Below are positions 10,432-19,805 of a DNA stretch of 64,000 bases, in pieces. The DNA comes from Sva-07 sp963716235 (lineage in GTDB: Bacteria; Actinomycetota; Acidimicrobiia; Acidimicrobiales; Ilumatobacteraceae). Location: assembly GCA_963716235.1 (NCBI GenBank), contig CAVQTE010000028.1, forward strand, positions 1 to 64,000. Direction: 5' to 3'. The notes beneath the pieces are model-generated. The model was not told the DNA's origin, made no database searches, and was given only the letters and a program-made list of their open reading frames with translations. The number at the start of each line of letters is the position of its first letter. Within the stretch, counting starts at the first letter, position 1. The translations under genes and the position numbers were made by a program.

Positions 10432-11017
10432 ACTGGGCGCGGCGGAGGTCTTCGGCGGCCTGTCGGACCTGCCAATCGCGATCCTCGAGCGCCTGGTCGA
10501 TGGCGGCCTCGACATCGTCGCCCTCGAATGGGGCGAGTGCGAGCACGGCACGCCGACGCACCGCCGGCTTGTCGGAGCACGCGGCGATGATCGTCGCCAC
10601 TGCTCGTTCGTCGCCGATGGCTCCGAGTGAGGCGATGGCCGCCTCGCGCACGAGGGCGTCATCGGCGGTCGATGCGAGCGCGATGAGCGTCTCGATCACG
10701 GCGTCGCGATTCGACTCGTGTTCGCCGCACGCCCACGCCGCGACTTCCACCACCCGCGGATCGTCGTCGCCCAGAGCCGCCACGAGATCGACGTGGGGAT
10801 GGCGGGCGGCGAGTTCACAGACACGTCGGCGAACGACCACCTCGGGGTCGGCGAGTGCGGCGATCAGTTCGTCGTCGGTGAGTGTGCCGAGCCGCTCGAG
10901 TGCGCTGATCGCAGCGGCACGCACCGTGGCGTCCGCTGCCATCAGACCCTCGCGGGCGATCGCAATGTCGCCGGTGTGACCGGCGATCGTGACGGCGCGA
11001 CGGTCGGGGCCCGTCAC
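10427..11017 (-). CDS. HEAT-repeat protein
   Basis: 196 residues made almost entirely of helical HEAT/PBS-lyase-type repeats of about 30 residues: DATVRAAAISALERLGTLTD, DPEVVVRRRVCELAARHP, DPRVVEVAAWACGEHES, DALVREAAIASLGAIGDERA, KPAVRRRAVLALAPFEGDDV, DWQVRQAAEDLRRAQS. Such arrays act as protein-binding scaffolds or lyase subunits; no catalytic motif is present. It begins with GTG at 11017, overlapping the stop codon of the membrane protein gene upstream by four bases, so the two are translationally coupled. Confidence 0.85.
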   Translation of the reverse strand: MTGPDRRAVTIAGHTGDIAIAREGLMAADATVRAAAISALERLGTLTDDELIAALADPEVVVRRRVCELAARHPHVDLVAALGDDDPRVVEVAAWACGEHESNRDAVIETLIALASTADDALVREAAIASLGAIGDERAVATIIAACSDKPAVRRRAVLALAPFEGDDVEAAIDQALEDRDWQVRQAAEDLRRAQS

Positions 11018-11349
11018 TTCTTCAGCAGATCGGTCAGTGTCATCACGAGCAAGCCGGTACCGAAGGCGATGACCACTGCCGCAACGGCGCCGATGACGAT
11101 CGCGATCGCCGATCCGGCCACCGCTGCCATCAGCCGCCGCAGCAGACTTGGACGTTTGTAGAGCGATGTCGTGGTCTCAGCGATCGGGATCGGTTCCCAT
11201 CGCCGACGAACGACGGGTTCCCCGCGTGGTGTTCGGGCCGTTGCTCTGGCATTCTTTCGCCAGCCGGCGAAGACGAGCGCCAACATGGCCAGGCCGGCCA
11301 TCCATGCAGCCGAAGTAGTGAGATCCGTGACCGACACGACATCCGACAT
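11014..11349 (-). CDS. Small membrane protein of unknown function
   Basis: 111 residues with two predicted transmembrane segments: TTSAAWMAGLAMLALVFAGW near the N-terminus and AIAIVIGAVAAVVIAFGTGL near the C-terminus, separated by an Arg-rich hydrophilic linker. No family was recognised. The ATG at 11349 has GGGGG ten bases upstream. Its 5' end overlaps the start region of the divergent PDZ/S16 protease gene, so one of the two starts may really be internal (Met17 is an alternative). It is coupled to the HEAT-repeat gene by a stop-start overlap. Confidence 0.65.
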   Translation of the reverse strand: MSDVVSVTDLTTSAAWMAGLAMLALVFAGWRKNARATARTPRGEPVVRRRWEPIPIAETTTSLYKRPSLLRRLMAAVAGSAIAIVIGAVAAVVIAFGTGLLVMTLTDLLKK

Positions 11350-12514
11350 CGTAGTGAATCACCCCCGCAATCGGTGGTGGGCGTGGGCGTTGGCCGCTGT
11401 CGGTCTGCTGACACTCGCCGTGATCGGTGTGGCGTCGGTGGTGCCGTCGAGCCTCGTGTCGGACAAGGAGAACAAGCGAACTGGCGAGATGGAACCCACC
11501 CCCTACGCGCTCACGCCGGCATCGGCCGATCCTGTGAACGATCGGATCGTGTTCGGCGAACTTCCGGACGACGTCGCTCGCTACGACCCCGAACACAACT
11601 TCGTGTTCGTGACCGTCACCGCACCGAACCAGTCGGCGCTGTCGTGGCTTGCCGGTCGTGACGATCCGGCAGTCGACTTCCTCACCGCGGAGGACAAATT
11701 CGGCGCCCGCACGCCCAGCCAGCGGCGCGAGTTCAACCTGCAGATGATGCGCAGCGCTGAGCAGGAGGCGCAGTTCGTGGCGTTGACGAAGCTCGGTTTC
11801 GACGTCGAGATCACTGCGGGCGACGTCATTGTCCAAGACGTGCTGTGCAAGGTGCCGTCCGACGACGACGACGGCGAGTGCGAGGAGTGGTTCCCGTCCG
11901 ACGAGCAGATCGACCCCGCCGATCGGATCATCGAAGCCGATGGGGTCCGGCTCGAGTCGGTCGACGACCTCAGTGCGGTCCTGGAAGCCAAGGAGCCGGG
12001 CGACGAGATCGACCTGCTCATCGAGCGTCCGGGTGAGGGCGAGGAGACCGTCACGGTGGAGCTGTCGGCGTCGCCTGACGATCCTGATCGCACGATCATC
12101 GGGTTCGTGCCGTTCGACACGCGGGCGATCGACCTGCCGTTCGAAGTCGACATCGACACGGGCGACATCGGTGGCCCGTCGGCGGGTCTGGCGTTCACGT
12201 TGGCGCTGATCGACGAGTTGTCGCCCGGTGCGCTCACGGGCGGTCAGAACGTCGCCGTCACGGGCACGATCAACCTCAACGGCGAGGTCGGTGCGATCGG
12301 CGGGTTGCCGCAGAAGGTGTCGGCGGTACATCAGCGAGGGGTCCGGGTCTTCCTGGTACCCGCCTCTCAGTCGGAACTCGAGACCGCCGAGGGGCGTCAA
12401 CGACTTCAGGACGCCGGACGCGGCGAGGTCGAGATCATCCCGGTTGCCACCCTCGACGAGGCGCTCGCTGCACTGGAGCGACTGGGCGGCGATCCGCTCG
12501 TCGCCGTGTCATGA
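11327..12514 (+). CDS. Membrane-anchored PDZ/Lon-type (S16) serine protease, YlbL-like
   Basis: About 395 residues: one N-terminal transmembrane anchor (WWAWALAAVGLLTLAVIGVA), an extracytoplasmic region, a PDZ domain (around DPADRIIEADGVRLESVDDL) and a C-terminal Lon proteolytic domain. The Ser-Lys dyad is visible as GDIGGPSAGLAF and, further on, NGEVGAIGGLPQKVSAV. Related YlbL-type proteins are secreted or membrane-bound proteases of Gram-positive bacteria. An unusual insertion, CKVPSDDDDGECEEWFPSDE, introduces two cysteines before the PDZ domain. GTG 11327 or GTG 11354 may be the start; the latter avoids overlapping the divergent gene. The signal anchor begins soon after either. Confidence 0.85.
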   Translation: MTDTTSDIVVNHPRNRWWAWALAAVGLLTLAVIGVASVVPSSLVSDKENKRTGEMEPTPYALTPASADPVNDRIVFGELPDDVARYDPEHNFVFVTVTAPNQSALSWLAGRDDPAVDFLTAEDKFGARTPSQRREFNLQMMRSAEQEAQFVALTKLGFDVEITAGDVIVQDVLCKVPSDDDDGECEEWFPSDEQIDPADRIIEADGVRLESVDDLSAVLEAKEPGDEIDLLIERPGEGEETVTVELSASPDDPDRTIIGFVPFDTRAIDLPFEVDIDTGDIGGPSAGLAFTLALIDELSPGALTGGQNVAVTGTINLNGEVGAIGGLPQKVSAVHQRGVRVFLVPASQSELETAEGRQRLQDAGRGEVEIIPVATLDEALAALERLGGDPLVAVS

Positions 12515-12581
12515 GGCGAATTCGCGCGATGCGCGCGCTGATTGCCACCATCTGAGGCCACGCGCTGCGTAGCGTTGCTGC

Positions 12582-14456
12582 ATGGCCATGTCATTCTCCC
12601 GCCCCGACCCGTCGTCGCCGGCGTCGGTCGCCGATGCCGGTTTCAGCACCAGCCGTCGCGGGTTCGACCAGGCTGAGGTCCGCGACTTCCTGCGAACGAT
12701 CGCCGCCGAGCTCGGCCGACTGCAGGAACGCGAGCGCTTTCTCGAGCGTGAGCTGCGAACCGCCCAGACCAATCCCGACCTCAATTCGGCGCAGCTCGAC
12801 GATGCTGCGTTGACACGGTTGCTCGGCGAAGAGACGGCCCGAGTGCTGACCACCGCACGCGAGAGTGGTGTCGAGATCCGCCAGAAAGCCGAGCAGGCCG
12901 CCGCGCAGATGCTGAGCGAGGCCGCCGACGAGGCAACCCGCATGCGGGAGGAAGCCGGGATCGAGGCGTCGCGCCGGCGCACCGACGCGGCGTCCGACGC
13001 CGAAGCCGAGTTGGCGATGGCCAAGCAGCAGGGCCGTGAGATGGTCAACGAGGCTCGTGCGTATCGCGAGCGTGTTCTCAGTGAGCTTGCCCGCCGTCGT
13101 GAGCTGGCCCGAGAGCAGATCGAGCAGCTGTTGCTCGGTCGTGATCGCCTGATGCAGTCGTTCGAGCGAGCCCGTCTCGTGGCCATCGACGTGGTCGCCG
13201 AACTCCAACCGCTCGTCGAGCCCGACGAGTACGTGAACCTGGCGCCCACCACCGGCCCGGTACCGGTGATGGTGCCGAACTCGCCCCGCCCGGCAACGGC
13301 CGAGCCCGATCTGGCAAGCGACCTTGTCGAGGCCGCGGCGATCGAGGCGATCGCTGAGGTCGAGGAGATCACGATGGACACGGAGGTCGCGGTCGACGAA
13401 ATCACGGTCGACGAGATAGCGGTCGACGATGTGGTGGTCGATGATGTGGTGGTCGACGAGGAAGTCGACCTCGACGACGACGACGGCGAGATGATCGAGA
13501 TCGACGCGATCGAGACGGACGTCGACGAGGTTGCAGTCGAGGTTGACGTCGAGGTCGACGACGATGCCGACGATGACGATGATGTGGTGGTCGATCTCTT
13601 TGCTCGGCTGCGTGCCGAGGCGGTCATTGTCGAACCGGTCGACGACTTCGAGCCCGATCTCGACGCATCACCTGTCGATACCCCACCTGTCGATGCGGTG
13701 GAGGTGCTCGACGAAGCCGAGGTCGTGGATTCGCCGGAGATCGATGAGGCCCTGACGGGCGACGAGGCGGGCGACGAGACGGTCGAGTCGACGCCGTTCG
13801 AGCAGCGCGACGCCGACCTCACACCGCTCATCGTGGGTGCTGCGCGCAAACTCAAGCGTGTGCTCGCCGATGAACAGAACGAGGTGTTGGAGACACTGCG
13901 ACGCAACGAGCCGGTGCGGGCACTCGATGCGCTGCTGCCGTCGGTGGGCGACCACATCGCTCGCTACGGCGGTGCCATCTCCGACGACCTGCTCGGCGCC
14001 GCGCAGGCGGGTGCGGCACTGGTCGCTCCAACGGGCTCGGGTCCGCTGCGCAAGGCCGATGCGGCCGCGGCGACGAAGGCGGCCGACGACGTGCTCGGCG
14101 AGTGGTTGGTCGTGCCATTGCGTGAACGTCTCGAGCGCTGCGTTCTCGACGGCGACGGCGACAATGCCGGCATCGGCAAGCGTGTTCGGGCCATCTACCG
14201 CGAGTGGAAGACCCAGCACATCGACGAGCAGCTCGATGATGTGATCCGCACCGCCCACGGACGCGGTGTCCTCGCGGGGATCGGCACGGGCACCGCCGTC
14301 ATGTGGGTCTGCGATCCGACCCACCAGGGCTGCTCCGACTGCGACGACAACTCGCTGGCCGGTTCGATCAGGGCGGGCGAGGCATTCCCGACGGGGCATC
14401 TGTGCGCACCGGCACACGTCGGGTGCCGATGCATCTTGCTTCCTGACGGCCGTTAG
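12582..14456 (+). CDS. DivIVA-domain protein with acidic linker and MuF-like Cys/His-rich tail
   Basis: 624 residues. Residues 20-37 (GFSTSRRGFDQAEVRDFL) are a classical DivIVA/Wag31 polar-targeting motif, followed by a coiled coil to about 210. Residues 230-400 are an extremely acidic low-complexity linker made of VDE, VDD and DDD repeats. The C-terminal about 170 residues are folded again and end with CDPTHQGCSDCDDN, then AFPTGHLCAPAHVGCRCILL. That Cys/His pattern resembles the metal-binding end of phage Mu gpF-type head-morphogenesis domains. DivIVA proteins organise growth and division at the cell pole; what the tail does is unknown. The next gene, UPF0182, starts 12 bases after the stop. 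Confidence 0.8.
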   Translation: MAMSFSRPDPSSPASVADAGFSTSRRGFDQAEVRDFLRTIAAELGRLQERERFLERELRTAQTNPDLNSAQLDDAALTRLLGEETARVLTTARESGVEIRQKAEQAAAQMLSEAADEATRMREEAGIEASRRRTDAASDAEAELAMAKQQGREMVNEARAYRERVLSELARRRELAREQIEQLLLGRDRLMQSFERARLVAIDVVAELQPLVEPDEYVNLAPTTGPVPVMVPNSPRPATAEPDLASDLVEAAAIEAIAEVEEITMDTEVAVDEITVDEIAVDDVVVDDVVVDEEVDLDDDDGEMIEIDAIETDVDEVAVEVDVEVDDDADDDDDVVVDLFARLRAEAVIVEPVDDFEPDLDASPVDTPPVDAVEVLDEAEVVDSPEIDEALTGDEAGDETVESTPFEQRDADLTPLIVGAARKLKRVLADEQNEVLETLRRNEPVRALDALLPSVGDHIARYGGAISDDLLGAAQAGAALVAPTGSGPLRKADAAAATKAADDVLGEWLVVPLRERLERCVLDGDGDNAGIGKRVRAIYREWKTQHIDEQLDDVIRTAHGRGVLAGIGTGTAVMWVCDPTHQGCSDCDDNSLAGSIRAGEAFPTGHLCAPAHVGCRCILLPDGR

Positions 14457-14468
14457 GGTCAAGCGCCA

Positions 14469-17402
14469 ATGCGGCGCAGTTCTGATGTCTCTGTCGATCG
14501 GCCTCGACGCCGTATCACCGGGCGCGGTGTCATCATCGCGTTCGGCGTGTTGTTGTTGTTCGTCCTCGTCTTCGGGCGGGCGATCGCCCGGTTCTACGTC
14601 GACTACCTCTGGCACGAGGCGCTCGGTCGTGAAGACGTGTTCTGGGGCGTGTTGCAGGCCAAGGTCACGCTGTTTGCCGTGTTCTTCGGCGTCTTCACCG
14701 TCATCGCCGGCCTGAACCTGTGGATTGCCGACCGGGTGGCACCCGATTCGTTCCCGGCGAATGTGCATCCGTACGTCGAGCGGTTCCACGACGTGTTCGG
14801 CCACCGCCTGCGCCTCGTTCGATACGGCATCGCATTCGTCTTCGCGCTGCTGCTGGCGCTTCCTGCCGTCGCGTTGTGGCAGGACTGGCTGTTGTTCCGC
14901 AACGCTCGCGAGTTCGGCATCGCCGATGCTCAGTTCGGTGCCGACGTCGGCTTCTACATCTTCCAGTTGCCGTTCTTGTCGTTCGCGCTGAACTGGTTGT
15001 TCGCATCGCTGATCGTGGTGCTGTTGCTCACCGCGGCTGCGCACATCCTCAACGGTGGTGTCGTGTTCGTGTCTCCGGTGCCGGTCGTGCGTCAGGCGAC
15101 CAAGGCCCACCTGGCCGTGCTGCTCGCGGTGCTCGCCGTGGTCAAGGCGGGCGACTACTGGCTCGACCGCTATGCCATCACCAACACCGAGCGCGGCATC
15201 GTGCAGGGTGCCACCTACTCGGTGGTCAAGGCGCAACTCCCGGCGATCATGCTGTTGATCCTGATCGCGCTGCTGACTGCCGGTCTGTATCTCTCGGTCG
15301 TGCGGAGTGGGTCGTTCCGACTTCCGCTGATCGCGTCGGCGCTGTGGCTCGTCGTGGCGATCATCGGCGGACTGATCTATCCGGCGGTCGTGCAAGCGCT
15401 GGTGGTCAACCCGAACCAGGAGGTCCGCGAGGCGCCGTACATCGACCGCAACGTGACAGCGACCCGCCAGTCGTTGGGGCTCACCGAGGTCGATGTCCGC
15501 TCGGTCGACTTCGCATCGATCTCAACCGATGAGCTCGAGGACAATCTCGCGCCGCTGGAGAACGTGCGCCTCCTCAACCCGACGCAGATGGAGACCCGAT
15601 TCCTCGTCGACCGAGGCGAGGTGGCTGGTCTGACGATCGACGACCTCGACGTCGATCGGTATCCCCTCGACGGCGAGGATACGGAACAGGTGTTGATCGC
15701 CGCTCGTGAGCTGCAGCTCAGCGGGGTGACCAACAAGAGCTGGCAGGGCCTCCACCTGATCAACACTCGCGGCTGCGGGCTCGTGCTGGCGCCGGCCGGT
15801 CGGGTGCTCGAGAACCAGCGGCCCGACTATCGCACGCTCGAACTCGAGCGACCGGAGCTGTACTTCAGCCCCACGCTCTCCGGATACGGGATTGCCAACA
15901 GCGACTCGTCGGAGCGCGAATGCGACGAACCACACTCGTACGAAGGCACCAACGGGGTCGAGATGAACTCGTTCGCCCGTCGTGCAGCGTTCGCGTTGGC
16001 GTTCCTCGACTACAACGTGCTCGGTTCAGGAGCGATCAACCCTGATTCTCAGATGCTGTGGGTACGAGGGGTCAACGACCGGCTCAACAAGATCGCTCCG
16101 TTCCTGTCGTACGACGCCGACCCGTACCCGGTGGCGATCGACGGTCGCGCCGTGTGGGTCACCGACGCCTACACGACGACGAGTCGCTACCCGTACGGCC
16201 AGCGCATCGGTGACGTGCAGCGGTCGCCGCAGTCGGGCCTGTCCGACAACGACAACTATGTCCGCAACAGCGTCAAGGCGGTTGTCGACGCCTACACCGG
16301 TGAAGTGACGTTCTACGTCGTCGACGAGCAGGATCCGATCCTGCGGGCGTGGCGTGGCGCCTTTCCCGATCTGTTCACCCCGTTGAGCGAGATGCCAGCG
16401 GAACTTCAGCAGCATCTCCGTTATCCCGAGGATCTGTTCCGTATCCAGACCGACGTCTACTCGAAGTACCGCATCGATGCGGAGCTGTTCTTCCAGCGCG
16501 ACGGCAATGCCTGGTCGGTGGCGCAGGCGCCGAGTACCCAGCCGTCGCAGGCGTCAGTCGTCGCCGCGGGAGCTGCCGTTGCGGCGGACGCAACGACCAC
16601 CGCCGCCGAGAGCACGTTCGCGACCGAGTCGAACGCCAGTCGGTTCACGCCGTACTACACGATGTTCGACACGGCGCCGGCGGGCGAGGCGACGGAGGAG
16701 GACTTCGTGATGTTCCGGCCGTTCGTGCCGTTCTCGACGAACGACGAGCGCACTCAGCTCCAGGCGTACATGACCGCCTCGAGTGATCCGGGCAGCTACG
16801 GAAGGCTCACCACCTACGTGGTCGAGGACGACAACGGCAACCTGCCCGATGGTCCGCTGCGTGTTGCCGGCAATGCCGAAACCACCCAGGAGATTTCGCG
16901 ACGCATCTCACTCGACAATGTCGGTGAGGGTGGCACCCAGGTGGCCTTCGGTGATCAGCAGATCATCCCGGTGGCCGACGGGTTGATCTACGTTCGTCCA
17001 TACTATGTCTCGGTGCCGCAGAGCACCGCCGACGCCGGGGTGGTCACGGAGTACCGAGCGGTGATCGTCACCTACAACGACCGTTCGGTGTTGGAGCCGA
17101 CGCTCGGTGAGGCGCTGTTGAGGTTGTTCCCGGGCTTCCGTGGTGACCTCGGCGAGGAGATCGCCCGTCCGACCGAACCCACGGGCAGTGGTACGGACCC
17201 GTCTCCAACTGATCCGGGTGTGACCGAACCGGGTTCGGAATCGTCTCAGGATCCCGCCGAATTGTTGAACCAGGCCGACGCCCTGTTCGTCGAGGCGGAC
17301 GAGGCACTCGCCGCCGGCGACCTCGGGCTGTATCAGGCGAAGATCGACGAGGCCCGCAGCCTGATCGCCGACGCCGTCGAGATCCTCGCCGTCCAACCCT
17401 GA
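14469..17402 (+). CDS. UPF0182 (COG1615) family large membrane protein
   Basis: 977 residues, the usual size. The N-terminal about 310 residues contain roughly seven transmembrane helices, for example GVIIAFGVLLLFVLVFGRAI, VTLFAVFFGVFTVIAGLNLW and LWLVVAIIGGLIYPAVVQAL. The large extracytoplasmic domain includes family-typical segments such as EAPYIDRNVTATRQSLGL and NDNYVRNSVKAVVDAYTGEV. A Pro/Thr-rich linker and a C-terminal helical hairpin (QADALFVEADEALAAGDLGL) complete it. The family is nearly universal in Actinobacteria but its biochemical role is not established. It probably shares a transcript with the DivIVA-like gene. Confidence 0.93.
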   Translation: MRRSSDVSVDRPRRRITGRGVIIAFGVLLLFVLVFGRAIARFYVDYLWHEALGREDVFWGVLQAKVTLFAVFFGVFTVIAGLNLWIADRVAPDSFPANVHPYVERFHDVFGHRLRLVRYGIAFVFALLLALPAVALWQDWLLFRNAREFGIADAQFGADVGFYIFQLPFLSFALNWLFASLIVVLLLTAAAHILNGGVVFVSPVPVVRQATKAHLAVLLAVLAVVKAGDYWLDRYAITNTERGIVQGATYSVVKAQLPAIMLLILIALLTAGLYLSVVRSGSFRLPLIASALWLVVAIIGGLIYPAVVQALVVNPNQEVREAPYIDRNVTATRQSLGLTEVDVRSVDFASISTDELEDNLAPLENVRLLNPTQMETRFLVDRGEVAGLTIDDLDVDRYPLDGEDTEQVLIAARELQLSGVTNKSWQGLHLINTRGCGLVLAPAGRVLENQRPDYRTLELERPELYFSPTLSGYGIANSDSSERECDEPHSYEGTNGVEMNSFARRAAFALAFLDYNVLGSGAINPDSQMLWVRGVNDRLNKIAPFLSYDADPYPVAIDGRAVWVTDAYTTTSRYPYGQRIGDVQRSPQSGLSDNDNYVRNSVKAVVDAYTGEVTFYVVDEQDPILRAWRGAFPDLFTPLSEMPAELQQHLRYPEDLFRIQTDVYSKYRIDAELFFQRDGNAWSVAQAPSTQPSQASVVAAGAAVAADATTTAAESTFATESNASRFTPYYTMFDTAPAGEATEEDFVMFRPFVPFSTNDERTQLQAYMTASSDPGSYGRLTTYVVEDDNGNLPDGPLRVAGNAETTQEISRRISLDNVGEGGTQVAFGDQQIIPVADGLIYVRPYYVSVPQSTADAGVVTEYRAVIVTYNDRSVLEPTLGEALLRLFPGFRGDLGEEIARPTEPTGSGTDPSPTDPGVTEPGSESSQDPAELLNQADALFVEADEALAAGDLGLYQAKIDEARSLIADAVEILAVQP

Positions 17403-17440
17403 CCGTCACACAGTGCCGGGTCAAACGTGACGTTTCGGTC

Positions 17441-18371
17441 TCAGAAGGCGTTGGGACGCCGGAGTCGTTCGGCGAGTTCGGCGAGGTCGGCGCGGAACTG
17501 GATCTCGTAGCGGGCCTGCTCGGCGGCGAGCTTCTCGGTGGTGTCGAGGACGTCGTCGATCGCAGCGTCGAGTCGTTCGGCGAGTCGGGCCTCGAGTTCA
17601 GCGGTGTCGATGTCGACCGATGCGGTCGCGTCGTCTGCGGCCTCCGTGCCGGATTCGACGGAACGGCGGTTCAGCTCGTCGATGTCTCGACTCAACTCCG
17701 TGAGTTGATTGGCGAGTTCGGTCGAGATGCTCGTGATGCGGACGTCAGCGGACGAGATGCGTTCGTCGGCAGCACCGAGGAGTTGGGCGAGTTCGTCGAT
17801 CTCGCTGAGACGCGCCTGGGTCTCGGTCATCTGCCCGGTGTGGGCGGCGACGGCCGCGGTGAGCATCTCGAGCCGTGTCGAAAGGTCGTCGAGGCGGCCG
17901 TCTTCGCCGACTGGGGGCGGCGGGCGGCGGCGGCGTCGATGCGGGCGGCGGTGGAGGCGGAACGGCCGGTGGTGGTGGCGGAACGGCCGGTGGTGGTGGC
18001 GGCGGGGTGATCGTGGTCCGGGTGTCGAGTTGCTCGGAGAGCTCGCGTAGGCGAGCGTCGAGGTCGTCGACTGCGAGCAAGCGTTGGTTGAGGTGTTCGT
18101 TCGAGGACGTCAAGGTGTCGAGCCGACCGCCGAGCATGGTGACTCCCTGGTCGATTGCGTCGAGCCGCACATCGCGGTGAGTATTCGCTTCGCCGAGCAT
18201 CGTGATCTTTGCGTCCAACGCCGTGTTGAACTCGCCGAGGACACCCAAGCGGGCTTCGAGGTCGACCTTGGCGCGTTCGGCGGCAGCGAGCTGCTGCTTG
18301 ATGGCGTCGAGCTCCGCCTGCATACGGTCGGCATCCGCCGGTTCCTTGGGCTTCTTCCTGAACAGTCCCAT
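17441..18371 (-). CDS. Coiled-coil protein with Pro-rich linker, frameshifted
   Basis: Reconstructed length about 309 residues. The N-terminus MGLFRKKPKEPADADRMQAE is followed by a long coiled coil (AELDAIKQQLAAAERAKVDL and onward to about residue 115), a linker of PPPPPPAVPP repeats, and a second coiled coil (GRLDDLSTRLEMLTAAVAAH and on to AELAERLRRPNAF). The frame breaks in the linker: one extra base in the G5 run at 17913-17917 (plus strand) must be removed to continue AAPVGEDGRLDDLS. No catalytic domain is present; it may be a structural or partner protein. It converges with UPF0182 and diverges from the TrpB2 gene. Confidence 0.7.
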
Positions 18372-18426
18372 CAATCCCCGTTCGTCTCGGCGTGACTGAA
18401 ACGTACCTGACTACGGTTGGCAGATC

Positions 18427-19794
18427 ATGGCTTCCACCGTTCCGCACCGAATTGACCTCTCCGAATCCGAAATGCCGACCCAGTGGTACAACTTGGTCGC
18501 CGATTTGCCGACGCCACCACCGCCCGCGCTGCACCCCGGCACCCATCAGCCCGCCGGCCCGGAGGACTTCGCGCCGTTGTTTCCGATGGCATTGATCGAG
18601 CAGGAGGTGACGACGCAGCGCTACATCGACATCCCCGGCGGGGTGCTCGACGTGTACCGCCTCTGGCGCCCGAGCCCGCTGTTCCGGGCGCATCGGCTGG
18701 AGGCGTTGCTCGACACCCCGGCGCGGATCTACTACAAGTACGAAGGGGTCAGCCCGGCCGGTTCGCACAAGCCGAACACGGCGGTGCCGCAGGCGTACTA
18801 CAACCACCAGGAGGGCGTCACGAAGCTGACGACCGAGACCGGTGCGGGCCAGTGGGGGACGGCGCTGGCGTTCGCCACGGCGCAGTACGGCATGGAGTGC
18901 GAGATCTGGCAGGTCGCGGCGTCGTACCGGCAGAAGCCCTACCGCAAGACGATGATGGAGATCTGGGGCGCGACGCTGCACTCGAGCCCGTCACCGTTGA
19001 CGGAGTTCGGCCGGGCGTTGCTCGCCGAGGATCCCGACCATCCCGGGTCGCTGGGAATCGCCATCTCCGAGGCGGTGGCGATGTGCGTGGCCGATCCGAA
19101 CGCCCGCTATGCGCTGGGGTCGGTGCTCAACCATGTGCTGATGCACCAGACGATCATCGGCGAAGAGGCGCTGCTGCAGTTGGCCAAGGTCGACGAGGTG
19201 CCTGACGTGCTCGTCGGTTGCACGGGCGGTGGCTCGAACTTCGGTGGCCTGGCGTTCCCGTTCCTGCGCGAGAAGCTGGCCGGGAAGATGAATCCCGTCA
19301 TCCGGTGTGTCGAGCCCGCCGCGTGCCCCACGCTGACGAAGGGCGAGTACCGCTACGACTTCGGTGACACGGCCGGCATGACGCCGCTGATGAAGATGCA
19401 CACGCTCGGCCACACGTTCATCCCCGAGCCGATCCATGCCGGCGGCCTGCGCTATCACGGCATGAGCCCGCTGGTGTCACACGTCTACAACGAGGGTCTC
19501 GTCGAGGCGATCGCCATTCCGCAGCGTGAGTGCTTCGCCGGCGCGCTGCAGTTCGCCCGGACCGAGGGGATCGTGCCGGCGCCGGAGCCGACGCACGCGA
19601 TCGCCGCCGCGATCCGGGAGGCATTGGCGTGCAAGGAGTCGGGGGAGGAGAAGGTGATCCTCACCGCGCTGTGCGGCCACGGCCACCTCGACCTGGCGAG
19701 CTACGAGACGTACCTGTCGGGCCAGATGGTCGACTACGACCTGCCTGACTCGGTGATCGCCGACGCCATGGCGTCGGTTCCCGTCATCGCCTGA
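18427..19794 (+). CDS. trpB: TrpB2-type tryptophan synthase beta-like PLP enzyme
   Basis: 455 residues, the length of the TrpB2 (not TrpB1) subfamily of PLP-dependent beta-synthases, which make tryptophan from indole and serine. The PLP lysine lies in GSHKPNTAVPQAYY (Lys115), the phosphate-binding loop is CTGGGSNFGG, and TTETGAGQWGTALAFA is the COMM-like catalytic segment. No trpA is adjacent, typical of TrpB2, which does not form the classical alpha-beta complex and often works alone, recycling indole or making tryptophan with a separate partner. It is divergent from the coiled-coil gene. Confidence 0.95.
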   Translation: MASTVPHRIDLSESEMPTQWYNLVADLPTPPPPALHPGTHQPAGPEDFAPLFPMALIEQEVTTQRYIDIPGGVLDVYRLWRPSPLFRAHRLEALLDTPARIYYKYEGVSPAGSHKPNTAVPQAYYNHQEGVTKLTTETGAGQWGTALAFATAQYGMECEIWQVAASYRQKPYRKTMMEIWGATLHSSPSPLTEFGRALLAEDPDHPGSLGIAISEAVAMCVADPNARYALGSVLNHVLMHQTIIGEEALLQLAKVDEVPDVLVGCTGGGSNFGGLAFPFLREKLAGKMNPVIRCVEPAACPTLTKGEYRYDFGDTAGMTPLMKMHTLGHTFIPEPIHAGGLRYHGMSPLVSHVYNEGLVEAIAIPQRECFAGALQFARTEGIVPAPEPTHAIAAAIREALACKESGEEKVILTALCGHGHLDLASYETYLSGQMVDYDLPDSVIADAMASVPVIA

Positions 19795-19805
19795 CCGCGG
19801 GACTG

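Noticed and set aside
13370..13640. GTCGAC/GACGAT repeat tract as an intergenic repeat or origin
   Set aside because: It lies inside the DivIVA-like gene and encodes the acidic VDE/DDD linker in frame; no DnaA boxes accompany it.
17890..18020. GGTGGTGGCGG repeats as a mobile element end
   Set aside because: They encode the Pro-rich linker of the coiled-coil protein on the minus strand.
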